Positions 1 to 13,499 of a stretch of 64,000 nucleotides of DNA are shown one piece after another. The notes beneath the pieces are model-generated. The model made no database searches. It saw only the letters and a program-made list of their open reading frames with translations, and was not told the DNA's origin. How positions within the stretch are numbered: the first letter of the stretch is position 1; the number at the start of each line of letters is the position of its first letter. The position numbers and the translations under genes were made by a program. This DNA comes from Epiperipatus broadwayi (taxonomy: Eukaryota; Onychophora; Udeonychophora; Euonychophora; Peripatidae), in contig JAQFVV010012420.1 in the NCBI GenBank assembly GCA_028023455.1, positions 5,783,770 through 5,847,769 of the forward strand, given 5' to 3'.

Positions 1-214
1 TGTAATTACTTAAAATTTCAATTAATACCTCTAGAATAGGCTGAAGAGAATTGTCCTTGGACTTACCATTACCAATATGTAGTATCAAAATACCTGAAAT
101 CATATATATATATATCATTTGAATTCTCAATTGCAATCCATTTTGCTCTATAACCATCAATATATGAAAGAGTTATCTATGTGTACAAATTAGATCTCCA
201 TCATTTATTAATAA
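1..214. other. AT-rich sequence, nothing recognised
   Basis: Short AT-rich lead-in with a TA microsatellite near 106-116. No coding or structural signal was seen. It may be the 5' flank or 5' part of the Penelope-like relic that follows. Confidence 0.5.
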
Positions 215-1800
215 AAGATATGGTTTTTATTAATAATGAGAATATGTTAATGAATAAAAAAGTTAATAAAATTTTAATAATAATGGGTGGAAAAGGTTAT
301 ATTGATAAATCAGATATGTTTAGATTTTAAAAAATGGATATAAAATGTGCAAAAAATTATGATTTACCTAAAATTGATAACCCAGGTATTCCAATGAGGC
401 CAATTATTGATAATTATAATACTTATTATGAAAATGTTACAAATGAATTTTTAGAAAGATTTTTAAAAAGTATATAACTTTATATGATGAATATAGTGCT
501 AACAATTCTAGACAATTTGTTAATAAATTTAATGAATTTTTGGAAAATAAATATTTTAAAAATGTGTATTTTGTAAAATTAGATGTTGTAGCATACCAAT
601 ATTGATCCAGAAGTTGCTATTAATAAGAATATGGAATTATATATAAGGGATAAAGAAATTAAATTAAAAATAGAGTTTTCAATTAATTTTGATCATTTGT
701 TGTAAGGATGTTATGGAAGTAGTTTTTATAAACAAAAGTTTAAGTATAGGAAATAGTTTAAGTGGATTTTGAGCAGAGGTGTATATCTATAATTTTGAAA
801 AAGAATATTTTGTTTATATAATAATGGGCCAATTTTTTATATAAAAAAGAAAATGTTAATATTATCGAATATATGGTGTTAGAATTTAAAAAATAAGTAG
901 TAATAATAGGGTAATAATAGAAACTTTTGTTTATAAAAAAACATTTTATGATCTAGCAAGTAAGTGTTTTTCAGCTATTGATAATCATTGGAAAATAAAT
1001 GTTATTAATAATAGGATTCATAGAAAAATTAAATTGTGTTCAAATGAAAATTTATTAAAAAGTGAAATTAATATGATAAAATATAAATGTTTTATAAATG
1101 ATTATCTTAGAGAAGTCATTAAAGGTTTGTTTTGTAATAAAAATATTTTAAAAAATCAATAATAAAATAAGATTGAATAAGAATAATAATAAAATAAGAT
1201 AATTTATATTGATTTCAATGTTTCAAAAGGTTTGTAAAATTAGGAAATTATTTAATATGATCAATAAAAAAATAATGTTATTATTTGTCCTGTTTATAAA
1301 AAAAAAAAAAAGGTTAATCTTGTTAATTAATAGTGCTAATGATTATAATACATTTAGAATTTATGAATTTGGTTTATATTATAAAATGTTTAGATTGGTT
1401 TAAAGATAATAAAGAAATGTCATACGTTGAAACTACAAGGAATAAATTGGCAATAAGATTAAAACAGCATTTATAAACCAATGTCAGACTATATATGACT
1501 TTCTTTATTGATTATTAAAACAGCATTTAAAAGATAAAGATTCTGCAGTTTATGGTCATATGAGTAAATTTAAACATAAAGATTTTAAAATAGAATTTTT
1601 GGAATGTATTTGGATCATATTATGAAAGAATTATAAAAAAAGAAATTTATATTAATGAAATGAAACCTATAATGAATAGGTTGTTAAAATGAAAAAAAGA
1701 GAATAATAGGTTAATTTAATTAAATAATTATAAGGATTATTTTAAGAAAAATATTTAAAAAATGAATGTAATGGAAATTTAAGATTGATTGTTAGAAGAG
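215..1800 (+). mobile_element. Decayed Penelope-like element (reverse transcriptase plus possible GIY-YIG region)
   Basis: Read across several frames, this stretch resembles the pol protein of Penelope-like retroelements. Near 355-400 there is a DLPKIDNPGIPMRPIID-like block, matching the 'LPKIHK..PLRPIV' block of PLE reverse transcriptases. Near 500-600 'FVNKFNEFLENKYFKNVYFVK' and LDVV match the fingers/palm block that follows. Near 1020-1100 'KLCSNENLLKSEINMIK' fits the connection to the endonuclease. The part at 1290-1700 has a weak KHKDFKIEFL-like block expected near the end of a GIY-YIG domain. Stops and frameshifts are frequent, so it cannot make protein. Known for the family: PLEs transpose through an RNA copy and carry a reverse transcriptase with, in most animal clades, a GIY-YIG nuclease. 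Assignment is by motif order only; end points are approximate. Confidence 0.6.
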
Positions 1801-1900
1801 TTTTAAGGTAAGAGTTATTTGTATTTGTTATATATATTTCAATCATTGTGTAATATTTGTATTTATATTTATTGTTTTTTTATGTATTTTTTTAGTTCTT

Positions 1901-1950
1901 CCTTGATAAAGACTATAAAAGAATTTAGTCAAAACACTGGACTGTTATTT
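1901..1950 (+). ncRNA. Decayed hammerhead-like motif at the 3' side of the PLE relic
   Basis: A TTGATAA core (hammerhead consensus CTGANGA) is followed by a stem whose strands are GACTA and TAGTC, then AAAAC (consensus GAAAC). The arrangement is that of the hammerhead found in PLE terminal repeats, but core positions C3, G8 and G12 are changed, so it should be dead. Its position just downstream of a PLE coding relic supports the reading. Confidence 0.3.
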
Positions 1951-2189
1951 ATTTATTTTATAATAGTTCATATAATAAATCAAGATTTATAAAAAAAGTT
2001 TGCATGTGGTTCATTTTGTATATATATATTTTATCTATTTTAACATAACATACAATATGTAGATAAAAATAATTGCAAACAAAATTAAATATATTTATTA
2101 TTCAATTTGGAAATAATTTTTCATAAAACATAATGCTTCCAAATTAGCATTGAACGTCTGATTTTTTTTCTTCTTAAATTAACAAAATT

Positions 2190-3860
2190 TAAATATCATT
2201 CACTTTTTATTATCATAGGCTTTATTATGGATAAAGCATATCTTTGTATTCCACATTTGTTGTTTTTGTACCTGATGTTTGAAATATATGAAATCCTTGT
2301 TTAATGTAAGGTTTCACTTCTCACACATTTTCTGTTATAGATAAATTTAATTGTTTTTGAAGAGACAATTCTTCAATTCCATTGATTGGAACTTTATTAT
2401 TATCTTCTTTCCAGAGCTACTATTAAACTGCTGACTACTAGCAAATAATCTATTAAACATTTCTTTAGCACAATTGCCAATTTCATTTTTCAGTCTAGTT
2501 TTAAAAATGTGTCTTTTTTTTTTGCAAACGATTTTGTAAAAATTTGTAAAAAAATATGATGCTATTATTTTTTCTTTTACTTAATTCTTCTTTAATTATA
2601 TTAAGAAACTTCCTACATAATTTATTGTTAATCCTATTTAATTTTAAAAACAAAAATAGTAAAGCTGTTTCTACAGTTGACAACGGGAAAATCTCAGTTC
2701 TATTCTCATTATTAGAAACAGCTCTAATATAGTTAATAATGTTTCTGCCATATTAGTTATATTTACATAATATTTCCTCCATATAGCATCCATATTCAGT
2801 TCAATTACTGCCATTTTTTCAAGCCTTTTAATTGTAAAAAACATTAGATCATAATCCCCATGGTATTCAATCTTATCCACAATCCAAAATTAGTGTAAAT
2901 TCGTGTATATATTTTTTTCAAAATACTATTTGTGATAGAAATTTTTTTAAATATTTTTACAATTTTTCTGATATACCTATAATGGTATCATATATAAAAA
3001 ATTTCAATTGCAGATTTCTATTTTTCACTGATTCAAATTCATAACATTTTGTAAAACAATCTTCATCTCATTATCACTATTATCTTCTTAAAATTTATCA
3101 CTTTCTTTTTCTCAATAGGAAAGATTTTCAATACAGCTAAAAGACAACTATAATTATAAGTGTAATTGCATAGGAGATAACATTCCAAATTTCTGCATAA
3201 CTGCAACATCATCATTCATTACAGATACAATAACTTTTTCAAAATAAACACCAAAACTATCTAATTTTTGTGCTAGCAATTCTAATTTTTTTGGCAGACC
3301 AACTATTATTAATTAAAACTAACCCAAGATTGAACAAATCTTTAGAATGTCTATATAAGTAAATATCCACATATCTTTTATTTTTAGTACTAGTCCATTA
3401 TCAGTAGATACGTTAAGTTTTTTTTATTTTTATTTTACAATAATAAAATTCTGTCAGTAGTTGTCTCACTTCTGTAGGATTTCATGAAGAAATTGAATCC
3501 CCTTATGGTCCTTTTCTGTCTTATAAATTGAATTTTATTAATTTTATTATACAAGCATTTATTGACTGCTGCCAATTTAGATGTTAATTCTGCCACAGTT
3601 GGGTGTTTTTAACATTAAAATTGGCTGATCATTGCTACTGGGGGCTTCAATGACTTATTGGAAGCAGGAACTATTTGTCTATGTATTAGATTATTCTCCC
3701 TTAGAGTTGTGTACCCTTGCTTGGCCTATAAAGGACAATTATCACTGAACATTTACAAGATAAATACTTATTGCAAATATTACAAATTGCCAACTCCTCC
3801 TCTTCCTCATTCTCAATAATATTATTATTATTGAAAATGTGACCAACAGTTTTTACAAAA
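2190..3860 (-). mobile_element. Degenerate hAT-superfamily DNA transposon with BED zinc finger
   Basis: Read on the minus strand from about 3,860 down, an acidic run is followed by LAICNICNKYLSCK, the CxxC half of a BED zinc finger as found at the N-terminus of hAT transposases. Further on (about 3,420-3,180) come blocks resembling KDLFNLGLVLI, KKLELLAQKLDSFGVYFEK and VIVSVMNDDVAVMQKFG. These correspond to the RNase-H-like catalytic region where hAT proteins read 'HT..N....LI..FGI..DI.. VTDGA.VM.K'. The last part (2,880-2,500) gives GDYDLMFFTIKRLEKMAVIELNMDAIWRKYYV, similar to the helical insertion region. Frames shift repeatedly and the second half of the finger is not visible. Known: hAT elements cut and paste and make 8-bp target duplications; I could not find the inverted termini. 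Non-functional fossil. Confidence 0.55.
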
Positions 3861-6264
3861 TTTGCCCCTCTTTAGGGATGAAAACATAAAATAAAATGAA
3901 TTAAGTTTAAAATTTTTAAAAAGAACTACAAAATAAAAACAAAATATTCTTAATGTAATATCTCTTTATTTTTCACGATATACAAGAAAGTAAAGCAAAA
4001 GAGTGATTCAGTTAAACAAATAAAAAAGTATACATTATAAATTATTACATACCTAAACACTGATTAGCAAAAAAATTTAATTACATAATAATCTATCAAA
4101 TAAAACTTCATTTATGCAATAAAATCATAAAGCACTCTGAAAAAATTAATGAGATTTTACAGTATTATTTTCTGAATTAATGTTCTAAAATTAAAATCAC
4201 TGATATATTCATTTCAAATTGAACAGCTGCACTGGTGCTGTATAGGATAGTCTCTTCCTTCATCCTCTGCTAACATGACTTGCAACATCAACATATATAG
4301 TTTGTTCAGTGTAGAAATGACTTGCATAGATGGAATAAAAATTAGGCATTTTACATTTTATTAAAAGAAGCCTACAGATACAGCTTTAAAGTTATCTACA
4401 ATTTTTTATTCTAATAAAATTTCAAAAATATATATTACATAAAAAGTTAGTTATTGTGTAATAAGAAGTTACAAATAAAATTGTACATTTTCCAAGCATT
4501 TCAATAAAAGCAGTAACATATACTATGACAAATTGTTGATAAAAACAAGAATAGTTTCTATATACAATCGCATGAAATAAGTTTTTGGATAAATAACAAA
4601 AACAAATTTTAACTTTTTTCATGAGAAGGAATTTTTTAAAAGAAACTTTAGTTTGTGGACATATTAAAAAAATAAATTCTGATATAAATCTTAAAATGAT
4701 ACTACATTAAACAACTTTAAATGAAAAAAAAAAAACATATGTCATTTATTTCAGAAGTGAATGTAGATATTTATGTAGATATTCAAAGGGATAAGAAATA
4801 ATTGAATGGTTTTTATTAAGAAATCATATGATAATTGAGTGCTGAAAATGATAAAATTAAGCTGAAATTCATAGATCTTTAGGTCTCAAGTCTGTCAGGG
4901 AAGATATTTATAAAAGAAATTTTATGATTGACAAAAAGATGTAAAAAAATGATTGTTTAGGAATATATGGTCATATTTTATTCATGGCCACTTTACATAT
5001 TTTTGATATCCTGAAAGTAATATTCTAACTTGAAACTTATAGTTATTAATACTATTTTGTCTAATACTGTAATAATTTGAATAAACTGAGTATTTTATTG
5101 ATTTTCAATATTATAATAAGAGTTGAGGAAACTGCATTTATTAACATATTTATTTTGTAATATTATTTAGATTTTAAGAGATATATCCTATTTGATGAAT
5201 TTAAACTGCTCATTTTAAATGCTCTACCTTCTAAAGGAATTTTGAGACAATTCTTTAGAATTATATAAATCTTTTTAATTGTACAGCCTGACTTCAAGAA
5301 TGTTACATTTTTAACAATTTATAAAAATAAAGATAATAAAAAAAGTCTACCATAATTATCCTAAATACTATTTATTCATTAAGCAAAAGTATTGTCAAAG
5401 ATTATGTGCAATTTTAGATCATCAAAAAGCACTAAAGAAATGATTTTCCTGTCAGATAAATTCAAAAAATATGTCATGAACAAATGTGCATCTTATGTAG
5501 TATTTCTATTGATATTATCAAAAAACTTGATTCATGTAGTTGAGCAAGTTTGACTCATAAAATTTATTTATATTATTCAGATGGCTCATAAACATATGAG
5601 ATAAAAGATTGTGATTGGTAGTAAATAATCTGAATTATTTAAATTAATATTAAATATAAATGAATATTAGCTTAAACTTTATTTTCATTTTTATAATTGT
5701 AGATTTTCCAGAAGCTAATAGACATTTTTATAACTTAAACATTTGAACTGATTAAAGCAAAAACAAAAACTTCTGTATCTTCACTTTTAAATTTACAGAT
5801 TAACATTATGTGTGCTACTCATATCAATTATAAAATAGTCAACAAAGTGTCCTTAATGTTTTGAATTCAACATATAAAGAATTAGATTTAATAAACAATG
5901 TTTTAAATATTCAGATGTTTTATCCATCATTGATGAAAAACAAATTTTAACTAACTGTTTGGTTTGAATATTCATCAGCATAACAATATGGGTTAATTTA
6001 GATATCATGATAGCTTTTCGGTTAAAAAAAACATTTCATAAAGTGAAGAGCAGCAGATTCCAATATGGTGCTACTGAAATTAACAAGTTAAAGGCAAAAT
6101 GTGATATAATTACTGAAATAAATTAGTTATGAGTTAGGCTATTATTGTGCCAAAATCTTTTGAAATAATAAAGGCCTTGGAAACTCTGTAGTTAAAGATG
6201 TTTACAATATCCTGAAAATTTAATGGCTAGTCAAAAGACCAATGCATATGTTCCTTTTACATAT
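3861..6264. other. AT-rich stretch without a recognised gene
   Basis: No coding pattern, RNA gene or ordered repeat found on either strand. A slightly less AT-rich patch at 4,215-4,330 is of unknown origin. The only longer open frame (4,422-4,622, minus) has the composition of random AT-rich DNA and no start context or family resemblance. Confidence 0.5.
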
Positions 6265-7545
6265 ATAATATGATAATATCAGTTTTATATAAAATTTTTA
6301 CCAAGATAATTACAACTCGTCTACAGAAAACATTGGGTTTCCACCAACCAAGAGAACAAGCTGGATTTAAAAGTGATTTTAGTACAGTAGATCACATCCA
6401 GGTATTGAGAGAAGTTATAGAAAGGACAAATAAATATGAGTTGCCATTATGCTTTGGATTTCTAGATTATGAAAAGGCATTTGATTCTATAAATATTTCT
6501 TTAGTGATTAAAGCATTGATTGGATCATCAAGGTATAAATCCAGGATAATGTCATATTTTAAAGAATATTTAAAAAAATGCAACAGCAACAATTAAATTA
6601 CATAATGATACTGGGAAAGTCAACATTGAGAAAGGTGTAAGACAAGGTGACTCCATATCTCCAAAACGTTTTACAGCAGTGTTGCAAGAAGTATTTTGTA
6701 AATTAAAATGAGAAACTAAAGGAGTGAAAATAAATGGAGATTATTTAAGCCATTTAGATTTTGCAGATGATATAGTTGTTTTTGCAAATAATGCTTTGGA
6801 GCTGCAGGAAATGTTGCAGGAGTTATCAGATGAAAGTAGGAAAGTAGACCTAAAGCTAAATGTTAAAAAGACTAAAGTAATGTTTAATGGATTTTCTCAA
6901 AGTATGAAAATTAAGATTAATTATGATGAGTTAGAAGAAGTTAACAGTTACAAATACCTTGGTCAGATTATTAATACAGATGGAAACATAATGGATGAAA
7001 TTAATCATAGAATTAAACTTAGTTGGAGTGCTTTTGGTAGAAATAACTTGATACTAAGAGGAAATATGCCTATGTGTTTGAAAAGGATGTTTTTTAACAA
7101 ATGTGTTTTACCAGTTCTTACTTATGGATCTGAGACTTGGACACTTAATAGAAGAGCAATACAGAGACTTCAGACCACTCAAAGAAGTATGGAAAGATGC
7201 ATGTTGGGAGTAACAAGAAGAGATCAAAAATGTAATATATGGGTAAGAGAACAAACAGGTATTATTGACCTCATTGAAAAAATTAAAAGACTGAAGTGGA
7301 GTTGGGCTGGACATATTTCTAGAAAAGATGATAATAGATGGACAACTGAAATCTTAAATTGGATTCCAAGAGATTGTAAAAGACCCAGAAAGAGACCACG
7401 TGAGATGGTTGGATTAAATAAGAATGTGTGCAGGGGTGATATAGAGAAGAGAAGCTAACGATCAGAGGAGATGGATTAAACTTGGAGAGACCTTCATCCT
7501 GCAGTGGATTGATAATGGTTGTTGATAATGATGATGATGAATATT
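6265..7545 (+). mobile_element. RTE-type LINE, 5'-truncated copy with reverse transcriptase and 3' end
   Basis: An RTE-clade non-LTR retrotransposon copy. It begins inside the reverse transcriptase domain ('SVLYKIFTKIITTRLQKTLGF') and runs to the 3' end of the element. The first frame (6,270-6,596) holds LCFGFLDYEKAFDSI, the conserved palm block. A frameshift and an in-frame stop near 6,590-6,712 separate it from the second frame (6,724-7,458), which carries the intact active-site motif FADD (SHLDFADDIVVFA), the KTKVM and YLGQIIN blocks, LPVLTYGSETW and the RRDQK/W-rich C-terminal part. It ends in a TGATGATGA-type short repeat near 7,520-7,540, as RTE 3' ends do. Known: RTE elements encode an AP-endonuclease and a reverse transcriptase and integrate by target-primed reverse transcription, which explains the 5' truncation. 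Related copies lie at 8.2, 24.9 and 58 kb. Confidence 0.9.
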
Positions 7546-8204
7546 AAATCTACAATTGTAAAAGCACATCTTTGTTAGAAGTTTTGAAAAATTAGAAGAG
7601 AAATATTTTCTTAAGCTATATTATTAGAGGAAATTAAGCATGGTTATTGTAAAAATGGTAGAACCTACTTATAATGAAATACTTTAAAGAATACTTAAGA
7701 CTATATTTGAAAATATGGCTGAGGACATAATATAAATGATGATCTGTGATTAAGGCAAGTTATAAAAATTTTACATCAGAAAAGTGGTTACAATAGCATT
7801 GCAAGATGTCAAATAATCAGGTTGAACCAGTGTGAAATGTATAGAATATATTTATGATTCATATTGATTAGTGTAGTCATGCAAAAATCATCTTTAATCT
7901 TTTTTCTTGTATTCCATAAAATATATATTTAATCAACTATGCTCTGTTCAGCTTATCACAGTAGTAGGGTGTTAGACTCCAGAAGATGATGTCCATTCAA
8001 ATATTTTTTATCACCTATTAAAAAGAATTCAAATTCTATATTTGTGATTTTTGTTAAATGATATGAATAATGATATAAAATATATAAATGTAAATTGGTA
8101 AGAAAACCATAAAAGAGAATAAAAGTTTCAAATATATAAAACAACATCATGGTATTGAAAGAAATGCTATTTCAACAATAAGATAAAAAAATAGAAATAT
8201 TACT
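7546..8204. other. AT-rich spacer between two RTE copies
   Basis: No gene or repeat recognised. The minus-strand open frame at 7,956-8,150 has no family resemblance and looks like chance. Confidence 0.5.
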
Positions 8205-9480
8205 AAAAGAAGAGATGATATCATGAATTGTGTGGAAGAATTCTAAAAAGAATTACATCGTAATAAACAACCAAAAAATATCCCCTATAATAACTACATC
8301 TTTTTTATATTGGCATGAATTTTAAATGAAGAAGCGATATTATGTAATTAAATCTGTGACGAAGAGAAAAGCTTTAGGAATGGAATTATTATTGATATTT
8401 AAAAAAAAAACAGGTGAAAAAAGAGAAATTAAATGATGAAGATGTAACAGATGATTGGAGGAATGTAATGTAATATTGATATTTAAAAAAGATAATAAAG
8501 AAGCTATTAAAAATTATGGACCTATCAGTTTTATACCAAATCTTTATCAAGATAATTACAAACCATATACAACCGACACTGGATTCTGGCCACTAAAATG
8601 AATAAGTTGGATTTAAAGGTAGTTTTAGCATAGTGGATTAGATCTATGTATTGTGAGAAGTTATAAAAAGAACCAATGAGTATGAATTGCCATTATGCTT
8701 TGGATTTGTAGATTATGAAAAGGAATTTAATTCTATAAGCAGTTCTGTGATGATTAAGATTTCAGATCATCAAAATATAGAACCAGAATAATGTTGTATT
8801 AAAATATTCATTAAAATGGAACAGTAATGATTAGATTACATGATGATACTTAAAAGACTAATACTGAGAAGGGATATGACATGATGATTCCTTATCTCAA
8901 AATTTTTTTATAACAATACATAAGAAATATTTTGTGATTTGAAATAAAAAGTTGAATGGAGATTATTTAAGTTATCTGGACTTTAAAGATTATGTAGTTG
9001 TTCATGCAAATAATGTTTTGGAACTTCAAAAAAAGTTGTTAGAGAGTGGTGAAAATAAAAAGGTAGTCTAAAAATATATGCTAAACAGATTTAAATAATG
9101 TTTACTGGATTTTTTCAAAAGAAGAACAAAGTCTGATTAATTATGAATTAAAAAATGGCAATTGCAAATAACTTGAACATATTATTAAAAGTTAAAAACA
9201 TAATGGATAAAATTAATCATAGGATTAAACTTGGAAGGAGAGCTTTTAGTAAAAATAACTTACTATTGAAAAAAATATGACTATGTGTTTGCAAATAAAA
9301 AATTTTATTACATGTATTTTATCAGTTCTTACTTAAAGATCTGAGACATGGACATTAGCTCTTTCAATGAAGTTGAAAAAGATGTGTCAGTTATTAATAA
9401 GAAGATACTGAAAATGAAATGCATGTGTGAGAGAATAAACAGCAATCACTAGCATCATTAAAAGAATTAAGAATTTGAAA
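8205..9480 (+). mobile_element. Older, heavily decayed RTE-type LINE copy
   Basis: Same family and strand as the copy just upstream, but much more degraded. It starts further 5', in the linker between endonuclease and reverse transcriptase (block resembling MKWVEDFYQELY at about 8,220). It then shows VTDDWRNV near 8,450, 'NEYELPLCFGFVDYEKEF' near 8,675-8,730, and eroded counterparts of the GDYLS..DF block (8,955) and the KINHRIKL block (9,210). The active-site motif is gone and stops are frequent. Having two copies of different age in the same orientation 700 bp apart suggests independent insertions rather than a duplication. Confidence 0.75.
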
Positions 9481-9949
9481 TTAAAAGTAATATTTATATA
9501 CAAAGATATATTATTTCAGATGGTGAAATTTCAAGCTTAACAAATTGTCCATAATACTGTTTTCATTATAAAATGTAAAACACTAATCAACAACTTGAAA
9601 ATAATTAAAAGTTTTTTTTAAAATATCAAATGAATTTTCATTCCTTATAAAAATCTTATTTTAATAATCACAAATGTGATGCAATACACTGTGACTTCTT
9701 TTTCAGAGTCAGTAATCTCTTAGCCACTATTCCCAGAAAAATATGTTAGCCACTTTACCTTCCCTTTCCATTCACCACCCTGTTTTTTCATATTCTTCTC
9801 TATTCTGCTTCATCTCATTTCCACAACAAAATCTTTGTCAAATCCATGGTCTTTATATCTAAATCCCCTTATTTTTTTTCCAAACACAGCATAAAAAACA
9901 CAAACTCAATTTCTGTATAAAACTTTGTTTATATTTATTCTTTCACAAC
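9481..9949. other. AT-rich spacer
   Basis: No gene, RNA or ordered repeat recognised in this stretch. Confidence 0.4.
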
Positions 9950-10700
9950 TTCATTATTTGTACCCTTTCTGCTTGCAGGCATTTACATTCTACTAACAGA
10001 TGCCTAATATTTTCTATGCCTTCCTTACACAACTTGCAGTCTTAATCACTCACATTTTTCCATTTATGTACATTTTCCCTTGTTGTTAAAGATCCTGTTT
10101 GAGCCTTAAACAGTAAACTACTTTCCTTGTTATTATCATAAATTATCTCATACCCAATATTATGTTTACTTCTATATACATTTATACTCTTTTTACTCTC
10201 CATTCCTTGCCACTATAGCACTCAACAATTCTCCTAACAAAATCATTCCACCTTTAATATGAATATACTAACATAAATTCATCTAAATCTTCGGCATACC
10301 ATAATACCTTTCTCACAATCTTGTTGCTTACCTTTTACTCATAACCCAATTAAGTATCATTTTGGCTATTCTCTTACTATCCATAAACTGCAATCTACTG
10401 AACATTTTCATTTTGCTTTTTGCATCTCTCATATAAAAACTTGACCATCCCATTTCTCCTTGAATTGCCTTCTTTGCTATTCACAAATCTGCATATAATG
10501 CATGTTTTTCTACTTCTCTTTGTACTTTTTCTAAGAAATCTAACACCCTTTTACTAACACATAACACATTGATACTATATATTAATCCTGATACTGTCAC
10601 TCCCTTCCATACAATTTTAGCTACATCACATTTATTATATGAAAACACTGTTAATTTTAAATATACAATTTTATAGCAGATCCATCAAGTAGATATCATT
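9950..10700 (-). mobile_element. 3' portion of a second type of LINE (reverse transcriptase C-terminus with CCHC motif)
   Basis: On the minus strand, from 10,680 down, the translation gives VWKGVTVSGLIY, then DFLEKVQREVEKHALYADL, IQGEMGWSSFYMRDAKSKMKMF and SKRIAKMILNW. Near 10,050-9,990 there is a CKLC...IENIRHLLVEC block. This order (thumb, GDMGWSSF-like block, C-terminal CxxC..H....C knuckle) is that of the C-terminal third of LINE ORF2 proteins in many invertebrates. It differs from the RTE family elsewhere in the window. Several stops interrupt it. The upstream part of the reverse transcriptase is not present, so this is either a 5'-truncated insertion or a fragment. Clade not assigned. 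Confidence 0.6.
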
Positions 10701-13499
10701 ATAATTTGAATGATGTCCACTGCATGGAGTTGCTATGAAATAGTTTGGTCATGTGATTATTAAATCTTGATAAGAGTTTATATAAGGAATAAAAACTGAT
10801 TTGATATTTAAAATAAATTTTATCTTTAAATTGTTTATTAACAATTTTGTTTAAGATTAATATTTTAAATAAATATATATGTTCAAAATAGGCATGTTAC
10901 TTTAAGAAGATTATTAATACATAATAAATAATTCATCTAAATTATCCGAAGTACATATCGTTTTGCATGAAATAAATAGTTTTAGAATACATTAGATAAT
11001 TTCAGTTAACCATTTAATCAAATATTCTTTTGATATTTGAACATCAAAAAGTATAAAAATTAGTTGATATTTTTATATTCATTTCTATACACATTAAAAT
11101 ATTTAACAGTTTTTTTTTATATAGCTAAGAAAGAAAATGTAATGAAAATTATTAAATTTCATACAAAAAAAGTCACCCAACTTCATGCATCTGGTTTAAT
11201 AGTGTGAAAGTGAAAAATTAGAAAGTACCTCAAGTAAATGATAGATATCCCACAGAAAATGTCTAAGAAAGATATAAATTTCACTGCAAATTACATTGAA
11301 CTTTATACTCTTTTGTACTCTAATATTATAAAGCACATACGCATATATGTATGCAAAATAGATTTTAACAAAAAACTACACACATTTTAACATTATGTAT
11401 TACGCTTTAAAATGTTTTGTTTTAAAATGCAAGGACGAATTTTTCAGAAAATCAAAATGACGGAATTTTAATTTCTTTAACAAATGAAGCCAAACAATAA
11501 AGTACCTGCAAATTGAATAAATTAGAAAATAATAGTTGAAATATATTTTCAAAAATTACAACAGCATTAGACAGTTTCAATATAATACATTATTTGACAA
11601 CAAGAAATGAATTAATTATAAAAGATCAAAGAAGTTAACCTTTTTTTTTTTTTTTATAACTTTTCACAAATGGAAATTGTTTTTAAAAAACACACACTTT
11701 CTGCAATAAAAAGTAAAAGGAGAATAACCAAAAAAAAAAAAAAAAAAGTAATCTATAAAACTGATAATAGTCATAACGGCAATTATGAATCAAAATGACT
11801 GATAATTAAAGTTACAGTTCACTATTATTATGATCACCATCAATTATGTTCCAAAATAAAGGCCTCTGATAACGCAGTCTATTTTTTATATAGACTTATT
11901 GTTTTCTATGATCTTTCAATAAATATTCTGTATTAATCTTTTATTTATTATTTCGTTTTTTAGGGTTATTATATTATTTATTTCTGATTTATTTATTTAT
12001 TTATTATAATATCTACAGAAAGTTAATTGTAAAAGACTATTTGACATTTCTATAGGTTATTTAAAGAATAATAATAATTTGAAAAATATTGTCCAAAATC
12101 TTTAGCTACTATTTCTGTTAACATCAACACTGCTTATTTCTAACTTTGCACATCGCTTTTTCTAGAAAATCTATGATATATTCTTATCATAACAAAATTA
12201 TTATCAATTATTCTCATCACTAATTATATGATTCTGATGAGTGATAAGACAGGACTTATTCAGAACAAAGACTTGTTTAAATGTCGAAAGAAGGTTAATT
12301 AAATAGTTATGCCAATCACATTAAGCAATTATCCAAATCAAAGTAGTACACAATAGGCTTAATGAGAGTAGTTAAGTCATTTTTGAAACTATTATTTATT
12401 TATTGTCATCAACATGAAAAACATTTGATAATTTAATATTGGATAAAAATGTATGTATTTTTTCTTTATTTTCTTTTATTTTTTTATTTTTAAAATTATT
12501 TACCAATTTTTTTATGGTACATTATAATCTCATTTTTCTATTCATTTTGCTACCATAATTTTATGTTAATGAAGTTTTTGGATATCTTTAACATTTCTGT
12601 TCTCAGACTTTCTTCAGTTCTAACATTTTTCATAGATATAAGTATTTTTTTTTTCCTTTTGATCTATTATCTGTAGTATTTAATGATATTATCTTTTATT
12701 TTTAAAAATATCTAGGAAAATAGAGAAAATAAAAGTTATCTTAGTTCAAGCTCTTTAGTGGCTGACTAAGTATTTAACAATACTATTCAATCAGTTGGAA
12801 TTAAATATTTTTTAAAAAAAAAAAAAATTACAGCTGAGAATAAATCATGGAACACTTAGCTCTCAATCCGCCACTGTTTTAAACTGCATAGCTATGACTA
12901 CATTTTGATCTCTAAAATCACGAGTGAGGCCAAGAAGTAAAAAAGATCAAATCGGATTAGAAGAGAAAAAGCCCATCTACTCTTTCTTATTCCAAAAGTG
13001 TTACAAATTGTTATGTATAGTCCTAATTAATATCTTAACCTAATAATAAAATATTGAGGATAAATAGCTCAACAATTTATTGCAGATACAGCAATATAAA
13101 GAGCAATGCCCTATATTGCAAGATAGAAAAACAAGCGATGCAATTGGATAATTAAAAAGTTATTGTTGATAGATATATAAATAATGAACGATTCCTATTT
13201 GGCTTGTTGTTATTTTTTTTGGTTGAAAAGACATAGTGATAGTGAATTGGATTAATTTGATCGATTTTTTTTTAAAAAATAAAAATAAATTATAAAAAGA
13301 GGTGTTCATTAGAATATTTTTAAAATTTAATAATCTTTTTTTTTTAAAAAAAGAAAAATATAAAGAAAAGTATTTTATATTTCTGGTTTTAATTAAGATA
13401 TATTTAGAAATTTTATTAAAGAAATGTTATTTTGATACAGATGAAGACAATATTGGAGAAAAAATATATATGCAACTTTGGGAAAGTGAATGACTGATA
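10701..13499. other. AT-rich stretch, homopolymers only
   Basis: Contains a T tract at 11,641-11,655 and an A tract near 11,731-11,747, but no coding or repeat structure that I can name. The open frame at 13,302-13,493 lies directly upstream of LINE-like sequence and may be a remnant of it, but I could not align it convincingly. Confidence 0.4.

Noticed and set aside
1209-1403. Open frame of 64 codons
   Set aside because: Lysine/isoleucine-rich frame within the decayed PLE, most likely an eroded piece of its C-terminal region; no independent gene.
7108-7314. Minus-strand open frame
   Set aside because: Antisense shadow of the RTE reverse transcriptase on the plus strand.
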